DNA from: Planktomarina sp.
Lineage (GTDB): Bacteria; Pseudomonadota; Alphaproteobacteria; Rhodobacterales; Rhodobacteraceae
Length of the DNA stretch: 35,389 bases
Direction: 5' to 3'
Assembly: GCA_020630015.1 (NCBI GenBank)
Contig: JAHDCF010000031.1
Coordinates: forward strand, 1 to 35,389
Shown here: positions 8,964 through 17,504 of the stretch, piece after piece
Layout of the letters: every line of letters starts with the position of its first letter
Numbering within the stretch: the first letter of the stretch is position 1
Notes under the pieces: generated by a model
What the model was told of the DNA's origin: nothing
Databases searched by the model: none
Seen by the model: the letters and a program-made list of their open reading frames with translations, nothing else
Program-made: the position numbers and the translations under genes

Positions 8964-10042
8964 TGCGTCTATTGTTGTCCGTCGCGTTGGCAAGTTTCGC
9001 CAATTTTGCATCAGCCGCACCAGCGGAAGATGCCGCCACAGCCGCGGCGGCATTACGGAATGCAATTGCAAGCCTGAAATCAGCGGAAGGAACAGATGAT
9101 CGTCTCGCGGCCCTGACCAAGACCATCGCCGCGATCGAAACTGGTTCATCAACGCTTCGACGCGGGATGCGAGATGTGGCCGTTCAAGAAGCGACGATCG
9201 ATGGGCGCTTGCAGTCGCGCCAAAGCGAAATCGCCACACTTTTTGAAACCCTTCTTTTGATCGAAAAATCACCTGAACCTACACTCTTACTTCATCCACA
9301 AGGCCCAGTTGGAACTGCACGATCTGCGATGTTAATGTCTGGCTTAACACCTGGATTGACGGAACTTGTGTCAGATCTGAAACACGATTTGGATGATTTA
9401 CAGCTTTTGCAAGAAATCCAGCGTGATGCCGAAACCGTATTGCAAGATGCGTTGGAGGCGGTGCAAGTGGCGCGGGTAAACCTTGCGCAAGCAGTATCTG
9501 ATCGTACGGATGTACCGCGTCGCTTCATCAAAGATGCTGAAAAGATGCAAAAGCTGATCACATCGGCGGAAACGTTGGATGATTTTGCAAACGGATTGGG
9601 TGACATTTCTTTAGATGCAGCGGCAGCCGCGGAAGTGGACCCCGCAAATATATTCGGTGAACTTCCCCTGCCCGTTGTCGGGCGCGTTTTGCGAAAGTTT
9701 AACGAAGTTGATGCCGCCGCAATTCGGCGGCCCGGGGTGATTATGGTCACGGAACCCGGCGCGCTGGTCACATCCCCGGCTGCAGCCACAGTGATGTATC
9801 AAGGCCCATTATTGGATTATGGCCAAGTCACAATTTTGGAACCCGCCCGTGATTTGTTGCTGGTTTTCGCCGGATTGGGCCAAATTTTCGTCCAAACTGG
9901 AGAAGTTGTTACCAAAGGTGCGCCGATTGGGCTTATGTCGGATGCGATTGGGGCTAGTAGCCTGTCCCAAGACACGCTTTATATTGAAGTAAGACAGGAT
10001 CAAATACCGGTTGATCCAATGGAATGGTTTAGGGTGGAGTAA
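8960..10042 (+). CDS. EnvC-like murein hydrolase activator (degenerate M23/LytM domain)
   Basis: A 360-residue exported protein. A Sec signal (residues 1-20, ending ASA-AP) precedes long predicted coiled-coil helices (about 25-225) and a C-terminal M23-like domain (about 255-360) ending in LYIEVRQ...VDPMEWF, where active enzymes carry zinc ligands. The HxxxD and HxH ligands are absent, as in EnvC and NlpD proteins that activate amidases rather than cut wall themselves. Activation of a periplasmic N-acetylmuramoyl-L-alanine amidase at division is therefore the likely role. The start overlaps the gpmI stop by four bases (ATGA), suggesting translational coupling; ctpA follows 6 bp later. Confidence 0.85.
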   Translation: MMRLLLSVALASFANFASAAPAEDAATAAAALRNAIASLKSAEGTDDRLAALTKTIAAIETGSSTLRRGMRDVAVQEATIDGRLQSRQSEIATLFETLLLIEKSPEPTLLLHPQGPVGTARSAMLMSGLTPGLTELVSDLKHDLDDLQLLQEIQRDAETVLQDALEAVQVARVNLAQAVSDRTDVPRRFIKDAEKMQKLITSAETLDDFANGLGDISLDAAAAAEVDPANIFGELPLPVVGRVLRKFNEVDAAAIRRPGVIMVTEPGALVTSPAAATVMYQGPLLDYGQVTILEPARDLLLVFAGLGQIFVQTGEVVTKGAPIGLMSDAIGASSLSQDTLYIEVRQDQIPVDPMEWFRVE

Positions 10043-10048
10043 TACCCA

Positions 10049-11380
10049 ATGACAAAATTTATATTGGCAGCGGCCGCCGGCGCGGCGATTGGCCTCGGTT
10101 CAGCGGCATATGTTTCAGGCCCACTGGTCGCACAAGAAAACGACAACCAGCAAGTGTATGATCAACTCGACTTGTTGGGTGATGTCTTTGATCGCATTCG
10201 AAAGAACTATGTCGAAGAAGTTGATGAAAAGGAATTGATCGAAGCAGCCATCAACGGAATGCTCACATCGCTTGATCCTCACTCCAGTTATCTTTCGCCC
10301 GAAGATGCGGCAGAAATGCGTGAACAAACACGCGGTTCTTTTGGCGGATTGGGCATTGAGATTACACAAGAAGAGGGGTTCGTCAAAGTCGTGACCCCCA
10401 TGGATGGCACCCCCGCCGATGCCGCTGGCATGCAGCCAGGGGATTTTATTACCCATGTGGATGGTACCGGGCTTTTGGGACTGACGTTGGACCAAGCCGT
10501 GGATTTAATGCGCGGCCCGATTGGATCAGAGATTGTGATCACCGTTGTGCGTGAAGGTGAAGCCGAACCTTTCGATGTGAAAATCATCCGTGATGAAATC
10601 AAAGTTCCTGCAGTAAGATCAACCCTTATCAATGATACGGTTGTTTTGCGCATTGGAACATTCAATGATCAAACGCTTCCAGGTGTGGAAGAAGGCATTG
10701 CAAAAGCGCTGGACGAGGCGGGCGGTATCGAAAGTGTTAATGGATTTGTTCTGGATCTTCGCAACAATCCAGGCGGTTTGTTGAACCAAGCCATATTCGT
10801 GTCAGATGCGTTTTTGGAACAGGGTGAAATTGTTTCGACACGCGGTCGCAATTCAGGCGACAGTGATCGGGCCAATGCACGCCCCGGCGATTTGGCACAA
10901 GGCAAACCCATCGTTGTGTTGATTAATGGGGGATCGGCATCCGCGTCTGAAATTGTGGCCGGTGCGTTGCAAGATCATCGTCGTGCTGTTGTCGTTGGGA
11001 CAAAATCGTTTGGAAAAGGGTCCGTTCAGACGGTTATCCCCATGGCTGGAAATGGCGCGATGCGCTTAACCACGGCGCGGTATTACACACCATCCGGTCG
11101 GTCGATCCAAGCCTTGGGTGTCGCACCCGATATCGTAGTGGAGCAACCCCGCCGGGCACCACAAACCGAAACTGAGGAAGCCGAAGACAGGCCAGAGCGT
11201 ACAGAAAGAACGTTGCGTGGTTCGTTAGACAACGACAGCCTGTCCGAAGAAGAACGCATGCAAATAGAGGCGGAGCGCGCACAAGAGGAAGAGGCAGCCA
11301 AGCTGCGCGAAGATGATTTCCAGCTCGCTTATGCCATTGATTTGCTAAGGGGGCTTTCTGTGATCGCGTCAGAGGATTAA
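10049..11380 (+). CDS. ctpA: S41-family carboxy-terminal processing protease
   Basis: A 443-residue serine protease with an N-terminal signal sequence (1-30), a PDZ domain (about 85-165, with FGGLGIEI and GDFI) and the S41 catalytic core. The nucleophile is the serine in GGSASASEI and the general base is the lysine in FGKGSVQT. Enzymes of this kind trim or degrade periplasmic proteins from the C-terminus, often wall hydrolases. The tail (about 360-425) is acidic and charged, typical of the alphaproteobacterial type. The gene follows the envC-like gene by 6 bp, an arrangement that links control of wall hydrolysis to its proteolysis. Confidence 0.95.
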   Translation: MTKFILAAAAGAAIGLGSAAYVSGPLVAQENDNQQVYDQLDLLGDVFDRIRKNYVEEVDEKELIEAAINGMLTSLDPHSSYLSPEDAAEMREQTRGSFGGLGIEITQEEGFVKVVTPMDGTPADAAGMQPGDFITHVDGTGLLGLTLDQAVDLMRGPIGSEIVITVVREGEAEPFDVKIIRDEIKVPAVRSTLINDTVVLRIGTFNDQTLPGVEEGIAKALDEAGGIESVNGFVLDLRNNPGGLLNQAIFVSDAFLEQGEIVSTRGRNSGDSDRANARPGDLAQGKPIVVLINGGSASASEIVAGALQDHRRAVVVGTKSFGKGSVQTVIPMAGNGAMRLTTARYYTPSGRSIQALGVAPDIVVEQPRRAPQTETEEAEDRPERTERTLRGSLDNDSLSEEERMQIEAERAQEEEAAKLREDDFQLAYAIDLLRGLSVIASED

Positions 11381-11383
11381 TTG

Positions 11384-11866
11384 ATGACGCCACAGGAAAT
11401 TGCCAAACTGCCATATCGCCCCAATGTGGGAATTATGGTGATGAATGCAGACCGCAAAGTGTTTGTTGCCCAGCGAACCGATCGTTTCAGCGATGCATGG
11501 CAGATGCCACAAGGCGGCATTGATGCAGGTGAAGATCCACAAACCGCCGCATTGCGCGAATTAGAAGAAGAAACCGGCATAACGCCAGATCGTGTCACCT
11601 TACTGGCCGAAACTAAGGGGTGGATCCCCTATGATCTTCCCCATGATTTAGTTCCAAAATTGTGGAAAGGTCGATTTAAAGGGCAAGAACAGAAATGGTT
11701 TTTGGTTCGCTTTGAAGGCCGGGACGAAGACGTCAATATCGAAACAGAGCACCCGGAATTTTCGGCGTGGAAGTGGATAGAGCCCGCCCAAGTGGTGGAC
11801 GTTATCGTTCCATTCAAACGCGATGTTTACGCCGCCGTTTTGGCTGAGTTTAGGGAGTTTTTGTAA
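11384..11866 (+). CDS. rppH: RNA pyrophosphohydrolase (Nudix)
   Basis: A 160-residue Nudix enzyme that removes pyrophosphate from the 5' triphosphate end of mRNA, opening it to RNase E-type decay; it also hydrolyses dinucleoside polyphosphates. The Nudix box is complete: [20 protein letters not shown] followed by TGI. The flanking YRPNVGIMV and the C-terminal [18 protein letters not shown] are RppH/IalA-type features. AGAGGA is 8 bases before ATG 11384, 3 bp after the ctpA stop. RNase R, which degrades the resulting RNAs from the 3' end, is also in this window. Confidence 0.94.
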   Translation: MTPQEIAKLPYRPNVGIMVMNADRKVFVAQRTDRFSDAWQMPQGGIDAGEDPQTAALRELEEETGITPDRVTLLAETKGWIPYDLPHDLVPKLWKGRFKGQEQKWFLVRFEGRDEDVNIETEHPEFSAWKWIEPAQVVDVIVPFKRDVYAAVLAEFREFL

Positions 11867-12342
11867 TGCGGTTATTTTCCAGTGTTTTCACGATTTTGAT
11901 TGCGGGCCAAGCTGCGGCCCTTTCGTGCATGCCCCCCTCTGTTGAGATGATGTTCAAACACGCACATGAAGCAAAGGAAATCTATATTCCTGTCTTTGGG
12001 CGGTTCGAAGCAGCACCCGTAAAACAACCCAAATTACCGCGGGGTGATCTGCCAAAAGGGTATCAGGTTCAGGGATCTTTTGAAGGGAAATGGGTTTCCA
12101 AAACGGGTTTTGGCAGTCCAATAAGCACACCCGTGACGATAAATGTAACTTGTGTTGCCCATTGGTGCGGTGGGGTTCCCGGGAATGATGAAACCCTTGC
12201 CGTTTTGGAACGACGCGGAACTGAATTTATTTTGCATCAACATGCCTGCCCAAGCACGGCATTCGCCAATCCCAGCAAAGAACAATTGCGCAGCTTTCGA
12301 AGATGCCTTCGCGGCGGCGTTTGCAATCCCAAAACACGCTGA
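11866..12342 (+). CDS. Secreted cysteine-rich protein of unknown function
   Basis: A 158-residue protein with a Sec signal (about 1-18, ending AAA-LSC). The mature part has six cysteines: one at the N-terminus, a TCVAHWC pair, one in HACPS, and two in the C-terminal RRCLRGGVC. The even number and export suggest three disulfides in the periplasm. It does not fit the lipobox rule because Leu is at -2, not -3. The start codon shares one base with the rppH stop, so it belongs to the same transcription unit. I do not recognise a family. Short, similar exported Cys-containing proteins are common in roseobacters. Confidence 0.75.
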   Translation: MRLFSSVFTILIAGQAAALSCMPPSVEMMFKHAHEAKEIYIPVFGRFEAAPVKQPKLPRGDLPKGYQVQGSFEGKWVSKTGFGSPISTPVTINVTCVAHWCGGVPGNDETLAVLERRGTEFILHQHACPSTAFANPSKEQLRSFRRCLRGGVCNPKTR

Positions 12343-12378
12343 CTTTTCACTGACAAAACAATTCTGTAAGAGCGCCCC

Positions 12379-13230
12379 ATGGGATCAAAAATAGATACGC
12401 AGGCCGTTGGCCTTGATATTGGGTTAAGCTTCGTAAAATGGCTGACGGGGGCTGAGAATCTTCATTACGGCCTGTGGGATGGTTTGGATGTGAATGCTGG
12501 CAACCTTGGTGCGGCCCAAGCCGCATATACCACAAAACTGTTTAAGCTTTTGCCGGAATACCCGTGCCGGATATTGGACATCGGTGGCGGTGCTGGGGAA
12601 ACTGCGCGCAAGCTGATGGCTTTGGGACATACGGTGGAAATTGTGGTGCCAAGCGCATTTTTGGCAGAACGGTGCAGACAAACAGCACCGGGTGCAACCG
12701 TACATGAAATGACGTTTGAGGCATTTTCAACGCAGCAATCGTTCGACATTTGCCTGTTTTCAGAAAGTTTCCAATACATACCATTGCCTGATGGATTGCC
12801 CCGCGCTTTGAACATGCTTGCCCCTGGTGGCGCGGTAATTGTGTCAGATTTGTTTCGTACGGACGCATATTTCGAAAACTACACAAAACGATTGGTGGGG
12901 GGTGGTCATCCATATCGCGATTACCGTGCAATGTTGGAAAACTTGGATATCATCATTGAATCCGAAGAAGACATAACTTTGGCCACCGCGCCCTCTGTCG
13001 AAATTGAACAAGGACTGTTCAATGTCGTTGGGTTTGCGCACCGACGCGTTGATCAAGCTTTTGCAGACCACAAACCGTTTATTCGTCGCCTCATTAATGG
13101 GTTTTGGCGGTTGGTCACATCACAAAAAAAGCGATCATCCCTTGATGACCGCTTAAACAAATTTGAACGTAACCGCGAAGTTTTTACGCAAAACAATATT
13201 TACGTCATGATGAAAATACGCCCTTCTTAG
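12379..13230 (+). CDS. Class I SAM-dependent methyltransferase
   Basis: A 283-residue protein. The SAM-binding motif I is ILDIGGGAGETARKL (about residues 64-78); motif II/III follow with SFDICLFSESFQYIP and LAPGGAVIVSDLF, the usual order of a Rossmann methyltransferase. The LHYGLWDG segment near residue 30 resembles small-molecule methyltransferases of the cyclopropane-synthase, sarcosine or UbiE-like groups, so the acceptor is probably a small molecule or lipid, but it cannot be named. A basic C-terminal region (about 215-270) may touch membrane or nucleic acid. AAGAG lies 8 bases before the start; 36 bp separate it from the previous gene. Confidence 0.82.
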   Translation: MGSKIDTQAVGLDIGLSFVKWLTGAENLHYGLWDGLDVNAGNLGAAQAAYTTKLFKLLPEYPCRILDIGGGAGETARKLMALGHTVEIVVPSAFLAERCRQTAPGATVHEMTFEAFSTQQSFDICLFSESFQYIPLPDGLPRALNMLAPGGAVIVSDLFRTDAYFENYTKRLVGGGHPYRDYRAMLENLDIIIESEEDITLATAPSVEIEQGLFNVVGFAHRRVDQAFADHKPFIRRLINGFWRLVTSQKKRSSLDDRLNKFERNREVFTQNNIYVMMKIRPS

Positions 13231-13234
13231 GGGT

Positions 13235-13408
13235 CTATTCCGGCAACCATTGACCACTTGCTGTCACACCTGGGGCAAAGAACCCCGCCATGCGGCGGTT
13301 CATCTGCACAGGTTTTCGTGCCGGTGTCACAAAGGCCTTTTTCAAACCGAAAACGGCCATCTGGCTCATACGCGCCACGCGGGAACTTTGCTGTGCATTC
13401 ATCTGCAT
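13235..13408 (-). CDS. Possible small basic protein (57 aa)
   Basis: In the 348-bp gap between the methyltransferase and the following membrane protein, the minus strand has a 57-residue frame starting MQMNAQQ and ending GQWLPE, rich in Arg, Lys and Met. AGAGGA lies 10 bases before the ATG. A competing frame, 13227-13427 from TTG, encodes five cysteines including CDTGTKTC and CPRC, and could be the real one instead. No family recognised. The rest of the gap (13431-13578) holds only the presumed promoter of the next gene. Confidence 0.35.
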   Translation of the reverse strand: MQMNAQQSSRVARMSQMAVFGLKKAFVTPARKPVQMNRRMAGFFAPGVTASGQWLPE

Positions 13409-13542
13409 TCCGACCAAATCCTCTCAAACAAACTCATTACTTGCCGAATGTATGGCTCAACTTTGCGACTGGATTTAGGCAGACATGAGGAAAGCTGATG
13501 AATGATCGTGACATTCTTTTGCCGATGCTTCTTCTTTCCCGG

Positions 13543-13571
13543 TTGATCGAATTGGTTTGACACTCAATACT
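13543..13571 (+). promoter_or_regulatory. Candidate promoter giving a leaderless mRNA
   Basis: TTGATC at 13543-13548 and AATACT at 13566-13571 are 17 bp apart. A transcript would begin about at the ATG at 13579. There is no Shine-Dalgarno sequence before this ATG and an in-frame stop at 13573-13575 excludes a longer protein. A perfect TTGACA at 13557-13562 is nearby but would place the start inside the gene. Confidence 0.28.
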
Positions 13572-13578
13572 TTAATTC

Positions 13579-15117
13579 ATGGATATCACCGCAAACACCG
13601 CCGCTGAACAACTGGTATTGGACAGCATCCAGTCGCCTTCGCGAATTACCGTTGGGGACGGAACCACCCCGAAAGAATCCCGCGACGACAATCACGTTAG
13701 CGCAAATTTCATCCGTTCTGTGCTCAGCTGCGGGGTGTTGGAAGGGACCAAAGGGTTACGTCTGCGTGGCGCGTGGGTTGATGGCATGGTGGATCTTCAA
13801 GGCCTGAACATCAGCCACGATATTTCCTTCACCGGTTGTCACTTTGATGAACCCCTGTCTTTGGTGAATGCCCATTTGCGTTCCCTGAATATCTCTGCTT
13901 GTTTTTTGTGTGGAATTAGCGCCGAAAACGCTCATTTTGATGGTCCCGTTTATATTCGCGGGGAAACAACCATTGAAGGAGAGCTGAACCTTTCGGGGGC
14001 CTTCGTTGATGGGGATGTGCAGCTGTGTGGCGCAACAATCGGTGGGCAAGGGCAAGATGCGATATTCGCGCCATCGCTTGAAATTCACGGATCACTCTTT
14101 TTGGGAAATTACCCATATTCAACACCAGCAACCTCTTTGGTGTGCGACGGCACCGTATTCTTTTCATCACTTCGTGTGGATCACGATGTATATGTCACAA
14201 ATTGCGCCATTGCTGTGCGCGATCATTCTGAATTTGAAACCATGTTCGGCGCAACCGAAGAACATGGGGCTGATGTGGCATTGTCGCTGGCACGTGCACG
14301 CATTGGTGGCCTGCTATTTTTTATGGACAATCAAATTACTCGTGGATTGGTAAATTTGGCTGGGGCCGATGTACGGCGCCTGAAAGATGAACCAATTGGA
14401 CCTGGTGCAGCCTATCCCATTCGTTTGGATGGATTTACATATCAAGATTTCTCTCGTCATACCGATACAAATGTAAAGGCACGTTTATCTTGGCTTGATC
14501 GACGGCCATCCGATACACCCTTTATTGCCCAACCGTATGAGCATTTGGCAAAGGTTTTAACCGCCCTTGGCCACCGGCATGATGCACAGACGGTTCTTAT
14601 GCATAAAGAACGCCTACTGCGCCTTGAAAACAGATCACATCAATCGGGGTTGTCCAGATTGGCATCTCTGGGTCTTGATGGGGTTTTGCGATGGACCGTT
14701 GGGTATGGATATCGTCCGGGACGGGCACTTGTCTTGGCGTTGTTTTGCATTTTGGGATTGTCAGCAGTTTTTTACAAAACGTGGCACACGGGTGATTTCG
14801 CCCCAAACGCAGCCCCGGTTCTTGTTTCCGCCAATTGGGAAAAAGCCACGGATTTGGCGCCACAAAACCCAGCGCAATACTGGGCAACACAAACCGCGGC
14901 TGGCCTGGATTGGGAAACTTTTCATCCAATTGCCTATGCGGCCGATCTATTTATCCCAATCGTCGATTTAGGCCAAGAAAGCGCCTGGGCCCCTTCTACT
15001 GCCAGATCAAATTGGGGTTGGATCAGTTGGTGGTTGCGATGGTTCGCAAAGGGTTTGGGGTGGATCGTAACCGCACTGGGTGCCGCCGCTGTGACTGGCC
15101 TTATCCGGCGGGATTAA
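13579..15117 (+). CDS. Membrane protein with beta-helix-like repeat domain
   Basis: A 512-residue protein. Residues about 60-290 are a string of short hydrophobic-polar repeats (LRLRGAWVDGMVDLQGLNI, LNLSGAFVDGDVQLCGATI) resembling pentapeptide or right-handed beta-helix folds. Around 315-355 is a QPYEHLAKVLTALGHRHDA stretch, a motif recurrent in such membrane proteins of alphaproteobacteria and actinobacteria, sometimes labelled membrane-associated oxidoreductase without proof. A transmembrane segment follows near 378-398 and another at the C-terminus (about 490-509). No redox or nucleotide motif is seen, so no enzymatic role is claimed. The 3' end overlaps the convergent phosphatase gene by 17 bp. 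No signal peptide. Confidence 0.75.
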   Translation: MDITANTAAEQLVLDSIQSPSRITVGDGTTPKESRDDNHVSANFIRSVLSCGVLEGTKGLRLRGAWVDGMVDLQGLNISHDISFTGCHFDEPLSLVNAHLRSLNISACFLCGISAENAHFDGPVYIRGETTIEGELNLSGAFVDGDVQLCGATIGGQGQDAIFAPSLEIHGSLFLGNYPYSTPATSLVCDGTVFFSSLRVDHDVYVTNCAIAVRDHSEFETMFGATEEHGADVALSLARARIGGLLFFMDNQITRGLVNLAGADVRRLKDEPIGPGAAYPIRLDGFTYQDFSRHTDTNVKARLSWLDRRPSDTPFIAQPYEHLAKVLTALGHRHDAQTVLMHKERLLRLENRSHQSGLSRLASLGLDGVLRWTVGYGYRPGRALVLALFCILGLSAVFYKTWHTGDFAPNAAPVLVSANWEKATDLAPQNPAQYWATQTAAGLDWETFHPIAYAADLFIPIVDLGQESAWAPSTARSNWGWISWWLRWFAKGLGWIVTALGAAAVTGLIRRD

Positions 15118-15835
15118 GTGGCATCCGACCTTCGGAATTTAACACCCAACAACGTGCGCCTTCAAAAACGGCCGCTGTCAAAGGTTTACCATATCCGGCA
15201 CCTGTATCCAGATTCACGCGATTGCCATAATGTTCCGCCTGATCGACCGGCGTATGTCCATGCACAACTATCTTGGGATGTGGAAGATGGAAGTTGTGAA
15301 ATTCGTTTCTGATCCACAACAGATCCTCTTCATCTTGCCGGTCCAAAGGAACCTGGGGCCGAATACCTGCGTGACAAAAGAAGAAATGATCTGATTCAAA
15401 CGTCAGTTCCAAGGATTTCAAGAATTCCACATGCGAACTTGGAATGGTCTCTAACGCCAGTTCATGCAGCTGAAAGTGGCGCCATTTCTGCGACATATCG
15501 ATGCCGTAGGATTCAAATGTCGTGTCGCCACCCAGCCGTTCATGCAGCCAGTAAAGATTGATCATCATGTATGGATCAACCTTGGATGGCGTTTCCATAT
15601 ACCATTCAAACATGCGGTCGTGATTGCCTTTCAGGAACACCCAGTTTCGCCCAGCATCGCGCCCCGCGATCAGACGATCCAACACACCTTTGCTGTCGGG
15701 CCCACGATCTGTGTAGTCGCCCAAAAAAACGACGGTGGCATCGCTGCCCCCGTCGCGTTCGATCCGATCCAAAGCAACATCCAGCATGCCTGCTTGGCCA
15801 TGGATATCGCCGATGGCGTAGATGGGTTCGGTCAT
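15101..15835 (-). CDS. PPP-family metallophosphatase (serine/threonine or diadenosine-tetraphosphatase type)
   Basis: A 244-residue cytoplasmic protein with the full PPP signature: GDIHGQ, GDYTDRGPDS, GNHDRMFEWYM, FCHAGI and VVHGHTPVD, which supply the two-metal site. Bacterial members dephosphorylate phosphoproteins or Ap4A-type nucleotides; sequence alone does not decide. Its start overlaps the serA stop by four bases, so it is probably translated together with serA as the last gene of a serC-serA operon. A role in phosphoserine metabolism is possible but unproved, since a dedicated SerB is present. Confidence 0.88.
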   Translation of the reverse strand: MTEPIYAIGDIHGQAGMLDVALDRIERDGGSDATVVFLGDYTDRGPDSKGVLDRLIAGRDAGRNWVFLKGNHDRMFEWYMETPSKVDPYMMINLYWLHERLGGDTTFESYGIDMSQKWRHFQLHELALETIPSSHVEFLKSLELTFESDHFFFCHAGIRPQVPLDRQDEEDLLWIRNEFHNFHLPHPKIVVHGHTPVDQAEHYGNRVNLDTGAGYGKPLTAAVFEGARCWVLNSEGRMPLNPAG

Positions 15836-17424
15836 GCCACGTCGAACTCCAATGGGCTAACCTGACCGAACATACCCGTGGCAGACAATGTTTCCACAAC
15901 TTTTTCGGGCACGGCATCATCCACATAAAGAAGGGCGATCGCTTCCCCCCCTTCTGCAGAACGACCAAGTGTAAAGTTTGCGATGTTTACGCCGTTCTTG
16001 CCCATTGTATTGCCAAGCAAACCAATGATGCCTGGCACATCTTCGTTTGTGGTGTACAGCATATGACGACCAACCTCTGCGTCGACATTAATGCCTTTGA
16101 TCTGAATAAATCGAGGTTTCCCATCGCTGAATACCGTGCCTGCAACCGACCTTTCACGTTTATCCGTGACAACAGTGACTTTGATATAAGCATCAAAGGC
16201 ACCGGATTTTGATTGGTTTGTTGTTGAAATTTTGATGCCGCGCTCCTGCGCAATCACAGGGGCACTGACCATATTCACATCTGGGTTGCCCGCCTTCATA
16301 ATCCCGGCAATAACCCCACAATTCAGGGCTTCAAGGTTCATTTCTGCGACTTTCCCATCATAAAGAATATTAATCGCTTTGATGGGCTCGTCTGTCATCT
16401 GACCGATGAATGCGCCCAAATAGTCTGACAATTTCAACCAAGGCCCCATAATTTTGGCCTCTTCCGCCGTAACAGAAGGCATATTCAAGGCGTTGGTAAC
16501 GGCACCGGTTAGTAAATAATCAGACATCTGCTCTGCAACTTGTAACGCAACATTTTCTTGCGCCTCTGTCGTGGCTGCGCCGAGGTGGGGTGTGCAAACA
16601 ACATTCGGCAGATTAAAAAGCGGGCTGTCGGTGGCAGGTTCAACCGCAAACACATCAAAGGCCGCACCGGCGACATGTCCGGATTTCAAAGCATCGGCCA
16701 AGGCTTCTTCATCAACCAATCCACCACGGGCACAGTTCACAATCCGAACACCGGGTTTCATTTTCGCGATTGCATCAGCATTAATGATATTCGCAGTCTG
16801 TTCCGTTTTGGGAACATGTAGCGTGATAAAATCGGCCCGGCTGAACAAATCGTCCAGTTCCACCTTTTCAACACCTAATTTGTCTGCCCGTTCTTCGCTC
16901 AAAAACGGATCATAGGCGATAACCTTCATTTTCAAAGCAACAGCCCGTTCACAAACGATGCCACCGATATTTCCGGCACCAATCACACCCAAGGTCTTGC
17001 CCGTTAATTCAACGCCCATAAACTTTGATTTCTCCCATTTACCGGCGTGGGTTGATGCGCTGGCCTCTGGGATTTGGCGTGCCACGGCAAACATCATCGC
17101 AATGGCGTGTTCGGCCGTGGTGATCATGTTCCCAAACGGGGTATTCATGACGATGATCCCCTGCTTAGAGGCCGCTACCCGATCAATATTGTCCACACCA
17201 ATTCCGGCACGGCCAATGACCTTCAGATTGGTCGCATTGCGAATAATCTTTTCCGTGGCTTTCGTGGCTGATCGAATGGCAAGACCATCATAATCACCGA
17301 TGATCTTCATCAGTTCGACTTTGTCTTTGCCCACCTCAGGGCGAAAATCGACGTCAATCCCGCGGTCCTTGAAAATTTGAACTGCAGCGTCTGACAATTT
17401 ATCAGAGATAAGTACTTTAGGCAT
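15832..17424 (-). CDS. serA: D-3-phosphoglycerate dehydrogenase
   Basis: This enzyme oxidises 3-phosphoglycerate to 3-phosphohydroxypyruvate with NAD, the first step of serine synthesis. At 530 residues it is the long type. It has the substrate-binding GRAGIGVDNID, the nucleotide-binding GVIGAGNIGG, the catalytic CARGGLVDE region and the histidine in TPHLGAATTEAQ, then an allosteric substrate-binding domain (about 320-450) and a C-terminal ACT domain (about 455-530) where serine feedback acts in relatives. GAGGA lies 8 bases before ATG 17424. It follows serC by 80 bp and is coupled to the phosphatase gene. Confidence 0.96.
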   Translation of the reverse strand: MPKVLISDKLSDAAVQIFKDRGIDVDFRPEVGKDKVELMKIIGDYDGLAIRSATKATEKIIRNATNLKVIGRAGIGVDNIDRVAASKQGIIVMNTPFGNMITTAEHAIAMMFAVARQIPEASASTHAGKWEKSKFMGVELTGKTLGVIGAGNIGGIVCERAVALKMKVIAYDPFLSEERADKLGVEKVELDDLFSRADFITLHVPKTEQTANIINADAIAKMKPGVRIVNCARGGLVDEEALADALKSGHVAGAAFDVFAVEPATDSPLFNLPNVVCTPHLGAATTEAQENVALQVAEQMSDYLLTGAVTNALNMPSVTAEEAKIMGPWLKLSDYLGAFIGQMTDEPIKAINILYDGKVAEMNLEALNCGVIAGIMKAGNPDVNMVSAPVIAQERGIKISTTNQSKSGAFDAYIKVTVVTDKRERSVAGTVFSDGKPRFIQIKGINVDAEVGRHMLYTTNEDVPGIIGLLGNTMGKNGVNIANFTLGRSAEGGEAIALLYVDDAVPEKVVETLSATGMFGQVSPLEFDVA

Positions 17425-17504
17425 TTTTTAATTCCTCAGGTGATGGGCCCGCGCCCACCCTATTTTTTGTCGCGATGGGCTGATTGATTACCCACCATCA
17501 ATGA

